From positions 197,944-261,943 of the forward strand of contig NZ_JASNRA010000004.1 in assembly GCF_030411955.1 (NCBI RefSeq): a stretch of 64,000 nucleotides of DNA, written 5' to 3'. Source of the stretch: Massilia sp. YIM B02443. GTDB lineage: Bacteria; Pseudomonadota; Gammaproteobacteria; Burkholderiales; Burkholderiaceae_D. Positions 55,038 through 63,958 of this stretch are shown in pieces (the first letter of the stretch is position 1; each line of letters opens with the position of its first letter). A program made the translations under genes and the position numbers. The notes beneath the pieces were generated by a model, which did no database searches, had not been told where the DNA came from, and worked only from the letters and a program-made list of their open reading frames with translations.

Positions 55038-57677
55038 TCAGGCGCGCGCCAGCGCCTCGGCCAGCACCGCCTCGACGTCGGCCGGCAAGGCCGGCTTGAG
55101 CAGGTGGCGGTCGAACCCGGCCGCACGCGAGCGCGCCCGGTCTTCCTCGGCGCCCCAGCCGGTCAGCGCCACCAGCATTGCCCCGCCAATCTCGGGCGAA
55201 GCACGCAGGCGGCGCGCCGTCTCGTAGCCGTCCAGGCGCGGCATGCCGATGTCGAGGAACACCAGTTGCGGATCGAACTGCGACGCCACCGCCAGCGCGG
55301 CGACGCCGTCGTGCACCACGCGCGTCTCGTGTCCCGCGATCTCCAGCAGCGCCGCCAGCGTATGGGCGGCGTCGGCGTTGTCGTCGGCCACCAGCACGCG
55401 CAGGCGGCGGCCCGACTGCTTCCGTGCCGGAACGGCGTCGACGTGCGCCGCGTCCGGCGCGGCCGGCGTGGCGGCCACCAGCGGCAGGCGCACGGTGAAG
55501 GTGCTGCCCCGTCCCACGCCGTCGCTCGCCGCCAGCACGCTGCCGCCGTGCAGCTCGACCAGGCGCCGCACCAGCGACAGCCCGATCCCCAGCCCGCCGT
55601 TGGAGCGGGTCAGGCTGCGCTCGACCTGGGTGAACATATCGAACACCGCGCCCAGCGATTCGGCGCCGATGCCGATGCCGTTATCCTGCACCGAGATCGC
55701 CAGCGTCTCCCCTTCGATACGCGCCGCCAGCACGATGCGCCCGCCGTGCGGCGTGTACTTGGCCGCATTCGACAGCAGGTTGCTGACCACCTGGCTGATG
55801 CGCACCGGGTCGGCCTCGACCTCCAGCACCAGGTCGGGCACATCGACCTCGAGCCGGTGGCCGTTGGCGTCGATCAGCGGGCGGCTGGTCTCGACCGCGG
55901 TGGCGATCGCCTCGCGCAGGTCCACCTGGCGCATCTGCAGCACCAGCTTGCCGCTCGATACGCGCGCGATATCGAGCAGGTCGTTGACCAGATGGACCAT
56001 GTGATTCACCTGGCGCTCCATCATGGCGCGCACGTTGTCGACCAGCGCCGGATTGGCGGGGCGGCCTGCCAGATTGGCGGCGGACTGCATGCGCATCAGT
56101 TCCAGCCCGTTGCGGATCGGCGCCAGCGGATTGCGCAGTTCGTGCGCCAGCGTGGCCAGGAACTCGGACTTGCGGCGGTCGGCGTCGCGCAGCGCCTCGG
56201 CCCCGCGCACCCGTTCGATGTGGGCCCAGCAGCGCTCCACCACCGCCTCCACCAGCGCCACCTCGCCCCGCGCCCAGCGCCGCGGCGCGTCCTGGTGCAC
56301 CGCCATCATCGCCACCAGCCGCCCGCCCTTCACCAGCGGACAGCAGACGATGGCCTTGACGCCGATGCGGTTGAACATGGCGGCGCCGTCGGCCTCGCCC
56401 AGTTCGGCGTCGACGTCGTCGATCAGGAGCGTGCGGCCCTCGCGCATGGCAGTGCGCGCACGCGCGCCGAACAGGTCGAGCGAATACACGCCCACCGTGC
56501 TGGCCGCGCCCGGCGCGGTCCAGTCGTGGCGGATCGTGAAGCGGTCGTTGTCGGGTTCCAGGTCGGCATAGGCTACGCGCGTGACGCCCATCTGCCGGCC
56601 CAGCAGGCGCGTCGCTTCGCCCATGATGGTGGCCGGGTCGTGCGCCACGCGCGTCGCTTCGCCGATCGCGTCCAGCAGGCGCAGATGTTCGGCCGCCGCC
56701 AGCGCCTCTCGCGCGCTGGCGCGGGCGCTGCCCTCGGCCTGTTTATGACCGCTGATGTCCATGGTGGTGCCCACCAGCCGCGCCGGGCGGCCGTCGGCGC
56801 CCGGCAGCACCCGGCCGCGCGCCAGGATCCAGCGTTCGCGCCCGTCTTCCAGGCCGACGGTGCGGTATTCGTCCTGATAGCGCTGCTCGCCCGCGGGCGC
56901 CGCCACCAGCGCGCGCACCGCCGCCAGCACGCGTTCGCGGTCGTCCGGATGCAGGGCGCGCTCGATCATCTCGCTCGTCACCGGGCCTTCGGCCGGGATG
57001 CCGAAGTGCTCGCGGGCGCGCGCATTCCAGGCGATGCCCTTCCGCGGCAGCGTGTGGTCGAACAGGCCGAATTCGGCGGCGTCGGCGGCCTGCGTCAGCT
57101 TCTCGTTGCTGGTCGCCAGTTCGGCCAGCGCGGCGTCGCGCTCGCGCTGCGACACCACCTTCGACGTGGTTTCGGAACAGACGCACAGCACCCCGGCCAC
57201 GGCGCCCGACTCGTCGCGGATCGGGCTCGACGAAAAGGTGGCGTACATGGTCTCGGGGTAGCCGTTGCGCTCGACCGTGAAGGCGCGGTCTTCGGCGTAG
57301 GTCGGCACGCCGCGCTGGGCGTCGTCCAGCGCCGGGCGCACCTGGTCCCAGGCCTCGGCCCAGACCACGCGGAACGGCTGGCCCAGGATGCGCTCGGGAT
57401 GGGCGGCGCGCGCGCCCAGCAGCTGGCGGTAGCCGTCGTTGTACAGCAGGTGCAGCTGCGGGCCCCAGGCCACGTACATCGGGTGGCGCGCGCCGAGCAG
57501 GATGCTGACCGCCGTGCGCAGCGACTGCGGCCAGCCATCGAGTGGGCCGAGCGGGGTCGCGCCCCAGTCGAAAGAGCGCAGCAGCGCGCCCATGTCGCCG
57601 CCGCCGGCGGCGAAGGCCAGCTGCGGTTGGGGCTCGTGTTCGGGCTGCGGCTCCTGCCGGGTTGATGCAATAAACAT
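55038..57677 (-). CDS. PAS-PAS-GAF hybrid sensor histidine kinase with receiver domain
   Basis: This 879-residue soluble kinase lacks membrane segments. In order it has two PAS domains (about 50-180 and 190-310), a GAF domain (about 345-490), a HisKA dimerisation helix with phospho-acceptor His512 in 'FLATLAHELRNPLAPI', a HATPase domain ('DNGIGI', 'GGLGIGLSLVRRLVELHGG') and a C-terminal receiver with phospho-Asp809 in 'VFLDIGMPRLDGYE'. The first PAS begins 'SFDWGATPLGPLDGWPQSLR', a form often seen in betaproteobacterial kinases. The start ATG 57677 lacks a strong ribosome site; the longer reading to 57842 overlaps the nag promoter. No partner regulator is adjacent. Confidence 0.92.
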   Translation of the reverse strand: MFIASTRQEPQPEHEPQPQLAFAAGGGDMGALLRSFDWGATPLGPLDGWPQSLRTAVSILLGARHPMYVAWGPQLHLLYNDGYRQLLGARAAHPERILGQPFRVVWAEAWDQVRPALDDAQRGVPTYAEDRAFTVERNGYPETMYATFSSSPIRDESGAVAGVLCVCSETTSKVVSQRERDAALAELATSNEKLTQAADAAEFGLFDHTLPRKGIAWNARAREHFGIPAEGPVTSEMIERALHPDDRERVLAAVRALVAAPAGEQRYQDEYRTVGLEDGRERWILARGRVLPGADGRPARLVGTTMDISGHKQAEGSARASAREALAAAEHLRLLDAIGEATRVAHDPATIMGEATRLLGRQMGVTRVAYADLEPDNDRFTIRHDWTAPGAASTVGVYSLDLFGARARTAMREGRTLLIDDVDAELGEADGAAMFNRIGVKAIVCCPLVKGGRLVAMMAVHQDAPRRWARGEVALVEAVVERCWAHIERVRGAEALRDADRRKSEFLATLAHELRNPLAPIRNGLELMRMQSAANLAGRPANPALVDNVRAMMERQVNHMVHLVNDLLDIARVSSGKLVLQMRQVDLREAIATAVETSRPLIDANGHRLEVDVPDLVLEVEADPVRISQVVSNLLSNAAKYTPHGGRIVLAARIEGETLAISVQDNGIGIGAESLGAVFDMFTQVERSLTRSNGGLGIGLSLVRRLVELHGGSVLAASDGVGRGSTFTVRLPLVAATPAAPDAAHVDAVPARKQSGRRLRVLVADDNADAAHTLAALLEIAGHETRVVHDGVAALAVASQFDPQLVFLDIGMPRLDGYETARRLRASPEIGGAMLVALTGWGAEEDRARSRAAGFDRHLLKPALPADVEAVLAEALARA

Positions 57678-57808
57678 GGATGATCGTTCGCTCGACTGCC
57701 GCCGCGCGGTGCGCGGACGTGGCAGGTGCGAACGATAACACTTTGCCAGCGCCACTGCCGCGGGGCACTGGCGTGCTGCCCGGGGCATCATCGCGCCCTG
57801 GCCACAGA

Positions 57809-57840
57809 GCATACCAATCGCGTCAAAAAGCATACCAATC
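57809..57840. promoter_or_regulatory. Phased direct repeat GCATACCAATC upstream of the nag operon
   Basis: The 11-mer GCATACCAATC occurs at 57809-57819 and 57830-57840, with starts 21 bases apart (two helical turns), ending nine bases before the -35. The arrangement suits a regulator bound to one face of the DNA. GntR-type GlcNAc regulators recognise related half-sites (ATACCA), so this may be their operator; no regulator gene is adjacent. Confidence 0.6.
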
Positions 57841-57849
57841 AAATACCTG

Positions 57850-57878
57850 TTGACACACCGGAAACGCCTGCCTATAGT
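57850..57878 (+). promoter_or_regulatory. Strong sigma-70 promoter of the nag operon
   Basis: TTGACA (57850-57855), exactly 17 bases, then TATAGT (57873-57878). The first codon of the kinase gene is at 57925, giving a leader of roughly 40 bases. Confidence 0.85.
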
Positions 57879-57924
57879 GCGCTGACCCTTTGCAGCCCAT
57901 TTCCATCTCTACCATCACCGGTTC

Positions 57925-58803
57925 ATGATCCACTATCTCATCGGCGTCGACGGCGGCGGCACCAAGACCCGCGTGCGCCTGGCGCGCCGCGACGGCACCG
58001 AACTGGCGAGCAGCCTGGGCGGCCCTTCGGCCCTGCGCCATGGCGTCGAGCGCGCCTGGAACACCGTCGACGGCGCCGTCGCGCAAGCGTTTGCGAGCAT
58101 CGGCATCGACGCCATCCCGAAGTCCGAGTGCGCCATCGGCCTCGGCCTGGCTGGGGTGCACAACAAGGACTGGGCCGCCGCCTTCCGCGCCTTTGAGCAC
58201 GGTTACGCGGCGGCGCTGCTCGACACCGACGCCTTCACCACCCTGATGGGCGCCCACAACGGCCGGCCCGGCGCCATCGTCGCCATCGGCACCGGCAGCG
58301 TCGGCGAAGTCCTGCTGCCGGATGGGCGCCGCATCGAGGTCGGCGGCTGGGGCTTCCCGGCCGGCGACGAAGCCAGCGGCGCCTGGATGGGCCTGCGCGC
58401 GCTGAACCACATCGAGCACGTGCTCGACGGCCGCACCGAAGGCGGCGCGTTTGCGCGCGCCGTGATCGAAGCCTGCGGCGGCAACCGCGACGCGCTCCAG
58501 GTCTGGCTCGGAAGAGCATCGCAGACCGAATACGCCAGCCTGGCGCGCTTCGTGGTGGAGTACGGATCGACCGACGCCACCGCGCGCGCCATCCTCGAGC
58601 ACGCGGGCCGCGAAGCGTCCGAGATCGCGCACGCGCTCGACCCCGACGGCGCCCTGCCGCTGTCCCTGTGCGGCGGCCTGGGCGAAACCCTGCGCCTGTA
58701 CCTGCCGGCCGACACGCTGGCGCGCTGCAGCCCGGCGCATGGCGACTCGGCCCACGGCGCGCTGCGCATGATTGCAGCCCACCTCAAGGAACACACTCTA
58801 TGA
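57925..58803 (+). CDS. nagK: N-acetylglucosamine kinase (BadF/BadG/BcrA/BcrD ATPase family)
   Basis: This 292-residue ASKHA-fold kinase has 'GVDGGGTKTRVRLA' (residues 7-20, phosphate 1), 'AIGLGLAGVHN', 'VAIGTGSVGEVLL' (phosphate 2) and 'VGGWGFPAGDEASGAWMG'. It phosphorylates GlcNAc (or a related amino sugar) to the 6-phosphate. It is the first gene of the operon and overlaps nagA by four bases. Having a kinase instead of a PTS fits free GlcNAc uptake by a permease. It may prefer glucosamine; the nagA neighbour favours GlcNAc. Confidence 0.88.
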   Translation: MIHYLIGVDGGGTKTRVRLARRDGTELASSLGGPSALRHGVERAWNTVDGAVAQAFASIGIDAIPKSECAIGLGLAGVHNKDWAAAFRAFEHGYAAALLDTDAFTTLMGAHNGRPGAIVAIGTGSVGEVLLPDGRRIEVGGWGFPAGDEASGAWMGLRALNHIEHVLDGRTEGGAFARAVIEACGGNRDALQVWLGRASQTEYASLARFVVEYGSTDATARAILEHAGREASEIAHALDPDGALPLSLCGGLGETLRLYLPADTLARCSPAHGDSAHGALRMIAAHLKEHTL

Positions 58804-59885
58804 ACGGCAACATCCTCACTCCCGGCGGCTGGGTGCGCGGCACCTTGCGCCACGCTGCGCGCGTGGTCAGCATCGACGGCGTGCGCGCCGATCCGACGGC
58901 CAACGACGACGACTACATCCTGCCCGGCTTCATCGACGTCCACGTGCACGGCGGCGCCGGACGCGACATGATGGAAGGCGGCGACGCCCCACACGCGATC
59001 GCCGCCCTGCACGCCAAACATGGCACCACCAGCCTGCTGGCGACCACCATGACCGCGCCGCTGGAAGACATCGAACGCGCGCTGGCGGGGATCGGCGCCG
59101 CCTGCCGCGCACGCGGCAAGGGCGAGGCGCGCATCCTGGGCGTGCACCTGGAAGGGCCGTACATCAATTCCGGCAAGCTGGGCGCCCAGCCGCCGTTCGC
59201 GCGCGAAGCCAGCCTGGACGAAGTCAAGCGCTTCGACGCCCAGGCGCCGATGAAACTGATCACGGTGGCGCCCGAGATCGACGGCCACATGGAACTGGTG
59301 CGGATACTTGCCGACGCCGGCATCCGGGTCCAGGTCGGCCACACCAGCGGCGACTACGAGGTCGGCGTCGCCGCGCTGGCGCACGGCGCGGCCGGCTTCA
59401 CCCACCTGTTCAACGCCATGCCCGGCCTGCACCACCGCGATCCCGGCATGGTCGGCGCCGCGCTGGCGCACGCCGAATACGCCGAGATCATCCCCGACCT
59501 GCTGCACGTGCATCCGGGCGCGATCAAGACCGCGCTGCGCTGCATCCCGAAGCTGTTCTGCGTCACCGATTCCACCGCCGCCGCCGGCATGCCGGACGGC
59601 GAATACATGCTGGGCCGCCAGGTCGTGTACAAGTGCATGGGCGGGGTGCGCCTGGCCGACGGCGGCCTGGCCGGCAGCACGCTGACCATGGACCAGGCGC
59701 TGCGCAATCTGGTGCAAATTGGACTGTCGCTGGAAGACGCCAGCCGGCGCGTCTCGACCAACGCCGCAGACTATCTGGGCGAAACCACGCGCGGACGCCT
59801 GGCGCCGGGCTGCCACGCCGATTTCGTGGTGCTGGACCGCGACTTGCAGATCAAGGCCGTCTACATCGAAGGAGAAATGGTATGA
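58800..59885 (+). CDS. nagA: N-acetylglucosamine-6-phosphate deacetylase
   Basis: This 361-residue amidohydrolase-superfamily enzyme converts GlcNAc-6-P to GlcN-6-P and acetate. Metal and catalytic residues are seen in 'GFIDVHVHGGAG' (His48, His50), 'HLEGPYINSGKLGAQ' (Glu), 'VQVGHTSGDYE' (His), 'FTHLFNAMPGLHHRDPG' (His) and 'FCVTDSTAAAGM' (Asp). Start 58800 overlaps the kinase stop (ATGA); the longer reading to 58668 lies in the kinase gene. Its stop overlaps the next start by four bases. Confidence 0.95.
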   Translation: MNGNILTPGGWVRGTLRHAARVVSIDGVRADPTANDDDYILPGFIDVHVHGGAGRDMMEGGDAPHAIAALHAKHGTTSLLATTMTAPLEDIERALAGIGAACRARGKGEARILGVHLEGPYINSGKLGAQPPFAREASLDEVKRFDAQAPMKLITVAPEIDGHMELVRILADAGIRVQVGHTSGDYEVGVAALAHGAAGFTHLFNAMPGLHHRDPGMVGAALAHAEYAEIIPDLLHVHPGAIKTALRCIPKLFCVTDSTAAAGMPDGEYMLGRQVVYKCMGGVRLADGGLAGSTLTMDQALRNLVQIGLSLEDASRRVSTNAADYLGETTRGRLAPGCHADFVVLDRDLQIKAVYIEGEMV

Positions 59886-60910
59886 CCCCCACCTCGCTGA
59901 TGCTGCAGGAAGCCCTGAGCGCCGCCGACTGCGTGGCCGCCCAGCTGGCCCAGGACGCCGACCGCTACGCGGCGCTGGGCGCGACGCTGCGCGCGGCCAA
60001 TCCGCACAGCGCGGTGACGGTGGCGCGCGGCAGCTCGGACCACGCGTCGAACTACCTGGCCTACCTGATCATGGCGCGCATGGGACGCCTGGTGACGTCG
60101 CTGCCGATGTCCCTGATCACGCTCTATAAATCGCCGCTGAAGACGGCCGACACGCTGGCGGTGTCGATCTCGCAGTCGGGCCAGAGCCCGGACGTGGTGG
60201 AGCCGATCGAGTACTTCCGCGCCGGCGGCGCCACCACGGTGGCCCTGGTCAACGACGCCGACTCGCCGCTGGCGCGCGCCGCCGAGTGGACCATGCCGCT
60301 GCATGCGGGCAAGGAACAGAGTGTGGCCGCCACCAAGAGCTTCATCGCCAGTCTGGTGGCCGGCGCGCGCCTGGTAGCCGAGTGGCAGATTGATGCCGAA
60401 CTGAAGGACGGCATCGCCGCCCTGCCCGAGTCGCTGGCTGCCGCCGCCCAGGCCGACTGGTCGGCCGCGCTCGACGTGCTGACCCCGGCGCGCAACATCA
60501 TGGTGGTGGGCCGCGGCATCAGCTTCCCGCTGGCGCTGGAGTCGGCGCTGAAATTCAAGGAAACCTCGGCGCTGCAGGCGGAAGCGTTTTCCGGCGCCGA
60601 GATCAAGCACGGCCCGATGGCGCTGATCGACGATGGCTATCCGCTCTTGATCTTCGCCACCCGCGGCCCGGCCCAGGCATCGCTGGTGGCGCTGGCCGAC
60701 GAGATGCGCGGGCGCGGTGCGCGCGTGCTGCTGGCCGCGCCGGGCGATATCGCCAGCCGTGATCTCACCTTGCCGACCGCACGCATTCCCGACCTCGATC
60801 CGATCGCCGCGGTGCAGGCCTTCTACGTGATGGCGGCGCACCTGTCCAGGGCGCGCGGCCTCGATCCCGATCGTCCGCGCCACCTGAGCAAGGTCACCAG
60901 GACCAACTGA
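59882..60910 (+). CDS. nagBII: Glucosamine-6-phosphate deaminase, type II (SIS-domain)
   Basis: This 342-residue protein has two SIS domains as in the GlmS isomerase half. 'VTVARGSSDHASNYLAYLI', 'LAVSISQSGQSPDVVEPIEY' and 'KEQSVAATKSFIASLVAGAR' are in the first, and 'KFKETSALQAEAFSGAEIKHGP' is in the second. There is no glutaminase domain. In NagB-II enzymes this fold deaminates GlcN-6-P to Fru-6-P and ammonia, replacing NagB. Its position after nagA strongly supports this. It overlaps nagA by four bases. Confidence 0.92.
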   Translation: MTPTSLMLQEALSAADCVAAQLAQDADRYAALGATLRAANPHSAVTVARGSSDHASNYLAYLIMARMGRLVTSLPMSLITLYKSPLKTADTLAVSISQSGQSPDVVEPIEYFRAGGATTVALVNDADSPLARAAEWTMPLHAGKEQSVAATKSFIASLVAGARLVAEWQIDAELKDGIAALPESLAAAAQADWSAALDVLTPARNIMVVGRGISFPLALESALKFKETSALQAEAFSGAEIKHGPMALIDDGYPLLIFATRGPAQASLVALADEMRGRGARVLLAAPGDIASRDLTLPTARIPDLDPIAAVQAFYVMAAHLSRARGLDPDRPRHLSKVTRTN

Positions 60911-60928
60911 ATAAAGTTGAGCACAGCG

Positions 60929-62410
60929 ATGAACGACTACCTGGACCTGGCCGGCCAGCTGATGATGGTGCGCCTGTTCGGCACCGAACTCGATGCCGAG
61001 ACCGACGCCTTCCTGCGCGCGCACCGCATCCGCGGCGCCTGCCTGTTCCGCCAGAACATGGTGGACGCGGCGCAGCTGACGCGCTTCACCGGCCGGCTCA
61101 AGGACGCGCTGGGACGGCAAGCCCTGATCGCACTCGACCAGGAAGGCGGCGCCGTGGTGCGCGCGACCTGGGTGCCGGCGCCGCCGAGCGCGATGGCGCT
61201 GGGCGCGGCCGACGACGCGATGCTCGCGCGCGAAGTCGGCGCGGCGGTGGCGCGCGCCGTGCGCTCGCTCGGCTTCAACTGGAACTTCGCGCCGGTGCTG
61301 GACCTGAACAACAACCCGCACAACCCGGTCATCGCCGAGCGCTCGTTCGGCGCGGATCCGGCGCAAGCCACGCGCATTGCGATGGCCTGGATGGCAGGCA
61401 GCGCAAGCGAAGGTGTGGCCTGCTGCGTCAAGCACTTCCCCGGTCACGGCGACACCCACGTCGATTCGCACCGCGACCTGCCCACCGTCGACAAGCCGCT
61501 CGAGGAACTGGAACGCTTCGAGTTCGCGCCATTTCGCATCGCCGCCGGCCAGGCCCCCGCGGTGATGACCGCCCACATCGTGTACCCGGCGCTCGACCCG
61601 GTCAACCCGGCCACCATGTCGCACGCGATCCTGAGCGGCATCCTGCGTGACGGATTCAACTACGAGGGCGTGATCATCACCGACGGCATGGACATGCACG
61701 CCATCGCCCACCGCTACGGCGCCGGCCAGGCCGCGGTGAATGCGCTGGTGGCGGGCGCCGACATGGTGATGGCGATCGGCGCGCGCGAGACCCAGCTGGA
61801 AACCGTGCACGCGATCGCGGCGGCGATCCGCGACGGCGTGCTGCCGCTGGCGCAGGTCGAGGAACGTTTGGCGCGCCTCGGCCGGCTGGCCGACCTGCAC
61901 CCGGCCGGCGCGGTCGCCTATGCGGTCGAGCAGGACGACCGCGCCCTGATGGCGCGCGCCTGGCGCGCCGGCCTCACTGCCCTGCGTGATCCGCAGCGGC
62001 CCGCGCGCGGCAGCCGGGTGCGGCTGGTGGCGCGCGCCGACGTGGTCAGCGATGGCGTATCGGAAGCCGGCGTGCCGGCGGCCGCCATCGCCGCCGCATT
62101 GGGGAGGCTGTACGACGTCGAGCTGGTCACCTTCGCCGACGCCGAAAGCTTCGACTGGCACAGCCTGCCGCAGGACGGCCGCTTCACGATCCTGGCCTCG
62201 ACCTCGCGCCGCCGCTATGGCGAACGTGCACGCGCGACCTGGCGGCCCGACCTGCACCTGGCGCTGTGGAACCCATACCAGGCGCTCGACTTCCCCTCGC
62301 CCGCGCTGCTGACCTACGGTTTCGCGCCGCCCGCGCTGGAGGCCGCGCTGGACTGGCTGGCGGGCGAGATCGACGCCGACGGCCGCTGCCCGGTGCCGGG
62401 CTTCGACTGA
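60929..62410 (+). CDS. Glycoside hydrolase family 3 beta-N-acetylhexosaminidase
   Basis: This 493-residue cytoplasmic enzyme (no signal peptide) has the GH3 N-acetylhexosaminidase signature 'CVKHFPGHGDTHVDSHRDLP' (His/Asp catalytic loop) and nucleophile Asp252 in 'GVIITDGMDM'. 'IALDQEGGAVVRATW' is the substrate region. It is longer than NagZ of E. coli (about 340); the extra C-terminal part (residues 340-490) has no recognised domain. It releases GlcNAc from chitin- or peptidoglycan-derived oligosaccharides and thus feeds the kinase. Start ATG 60929, with TTG 60917 as alternative. It is the fourth gene of the operon. Confidence 0.9.
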   Translation: MNDYLDLAGQLMMVRLFGTELDAETDAFLRAHRIRGACLFRQNMVDAAQLTRFTGRLKDALGRQALIALDQEGGAVVRATWVPAPPSAMALGAADDAMLAREVGAAVARAVRSLGFNWNFAPVLDLNNNPHNPVIAERSFGADPAQATRIAMAWMAGSASEGVACCVKHFPGHGDTHVDSHRDLPTVDKPLEELERFEFAPFRIAAGQAPAVMTAHIVYPALDPVNPATMSHAILSGILRDGFNYEGVIITDGMDMHAIAHRYGAGQAAVNALVAGADMVMAIGARETQLETVHAIAAAIRDGVLPLAQVEERLARLGRLADLHPAGAVAYAVEQDDRALMARAWRAGLTALRDPQRPARGSRVRLVARADVVSDGVSEAGVPAAAIAAALGRLYDVELVTFADAESFDWHSLPQDGRFTILASTSRRRYGERARATWRPDLHLALWNPYQALDFPSPALLTYGFAPPALEAALDWLAGEIDADGRCPVPGFD

Positions 62411-62594
62411 CGGCCTGGCCCGGCGGTAACGCGATGTAACGGCGCGAGCGTCCGTGCCAGCTCTGCGGCACAATTGGCGCAGCCAGATTCTGGCCGATTT
62501 ATGGGACAATGCACGTTTTGTCCGAGATTGGCATTTTTGCTATATTGGCGAAAGCGCATTTCGTCTAATTTTTGTCTTGATTGAAGGATACCCA

Positions 62595-63896
62595 ATGTCC
62601 CAATTCCGTCTTGCCCGTCTTGGCCTGATGCTGGCCGCCGTTGGTCTGAGCACCCCGCTCCTGATGACGACCGCCCACGCCCAGGACAAGGCCGCCGCTC
62701 CGGCAGCCGCCGCGGCGCCGGCCGATACCGTGCGTCCCGAGCTGTTCAAGCTGCTCGATCCTGCAGCGATCAAGGCGCTGATGGATGCCAAGAACTACAC
62801 CGAAGTGCAGAACCGCGTGACCCAGGCCGAAGCCGTGCCGAACCGCACGCCATACGAAGACTACGTGCTCAACCGCATGAAACTGTCGCTCGGTTCGACC
62901 ACCAACAACAACGCGATCGCGATGCCGGCCCTGGAAGCGGTGATCAACTCGGGCCGCCTGACCCCGGCCGAGCAGACCAACTTCATCGAAGCGCTGGCCA
63001 ATATGCACTACAACGCCAAGGATTATCCGAAGGCGATCGAGTGGTTCAAGCGCTATCAGAAAGAAAGCAGCACCCCGGAAAAGGTGCAGGGCTCGCTGGT
63101 GCGCGCCTACTACCTGAGCGGCGATAATGCCGGCGCCAAGGCGCTGCTGCTGCCGTCGATCGAAGCCGCCGAAAAGGCAGGCCGCACCCCGTCCGAGGAA
63201 GACCTGCGCCTGCTGGCCTCGTCCGCCATCAAGCAGAAGGATGATGCCGCTTACCTGGTGGCGCTGGAAAAACTGGCTGCCAACTACCCGAGCGACGAGA
63301 TCTGGGTCGACGTGATCAACCGCGGCGTGGCGCGTAAACCTGGCTTCGACAACAACACCAACGCGATCAACTACCTGCGCCTGGAACTGGCCGCGGTCAA
63401 GAAGCTCGAAGCGCAGGAATACGTCGACCTGGCCGAACTGGCGCTGCGCGACGGCTTCCCGGCCGAAGCGAAAAAGGCGCTGGACGCCGGCTTCGCCGCA
63501 GGCGTGCTGAGTACCAAGGCGCACACCGCCCTGCGCGACAAGGCCAACAAGGGCGCTGCCGACGACGCCAAGAACATCGCCGCCGGCGAAGCCTCGGCCG
63601 CCAAGGCCAAGACCGGCGCCGGCCTGGTCAACCTGGGCTGGGCCTACGCCACCATGGACCAGGCCGACAAGGGCGTCGGCTTCATCCAGCAGGGTATCGC
63701 CAAGGGCGGCCTGAAGAACGCCGAAGAAGCCAAGCTGCGCCTGGGCATGGCGCAGGCGCGCGCCGGCAAGAACGCCGAAGCGATCGCCACCTTCCAGACC
63801 GTCAAGGGCGGCGGCGGCGCCGGCGACCTGGCCAAGTACTGGATCCTGCTGCTGCAGCAACAGCAGCGTGGCGGCGCCCAGACCGCGGCCAAGTAA
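62595..63896 (+). CDS. Exported TPR-repeat protein
   Basis: This 433-residue periplasmic protein has a signal peptide (residues 1 to about 29, ending TTAHAQ), an Ala-rich stretch, and then helical TPR-like repeats ('NMHYNAKDYPKAIEWFKRYQ', 'DNAGAKALLLPSIEAAEKAG', 'LVNLGWAYATMDQADKGVGF', 'KLRLGMAQARAGKNAEAIATF'). Function is unknown; such proteins often scaffold envelope complexes. GAAGGATA precedes ATG 62595. It has its own terminator. Confidence 0.85.
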   Translation: MSQFRLARLGLMLAAVGLSTPLLMTTAHAQDKAAAPAAAAAPADTVRPELFKLLDPAAIKALMDAKNYTEVQNRVTQAEAVPNRTPYEDYVLNRMKLSLGSTTNNNAIAMPALEAVINSGRLTPAEQTNFIEALANMHYNAKDYPKAIEWFKRYQKESSTPEKVQGSLVRAYYLSGDNAGAKALLLPSIEAAEKAGRTPSEEDLRLLASSAIKQKDDAAYLVALEKLAANYPSDEIWVDVINRGVARKPGFDNNTNAINYLRLELAAVKKLEAQEYVDLAELALRDGFPAEAKKALDAGFAAGVLSTKAHTALRDKANKGAADDAKNIAAGEASAAKAKTGAGLVNLGWAYATMDQADKGVGFIQQGIAKGGLKNAEEAKLRLGMAQARAGKNAEAIATFQTVKGGGGAGDLAKYWILLLQQQQRGGAQTAAK

Positions 63897-63924
63897 GTCT
63901 TTCGGTTCACCACGACCCGCGAAG

Positions 63925-63958
63925 GCGGGCCGGGCTTTGTGCCCGGCCCGCTTTTTTT
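63925..63958 (+). terminator. Intrinsic terminator of the TPR gene
   Basis: Stem GCGGGCCGGGC/GCCCGGCCCGC (63925-63935 and 63941-63951), loop TTTGT, followed by TTTTTTT. Confidence 0.95.

Noticed and set aside
55104..57665. 853-codon plus-strand ORF opposite the hybrid kinase
   Set aside because: Arg/His/Gln-rich composition without any domain; the minus-strand kinase has all expected motifs.
59861..62509. 882-codon minus-strand ORF opposite the nag operon
   Set aside because: Antisense shadow; the plus-strand genes have catalytic motifs and overlapping start/stop codons.
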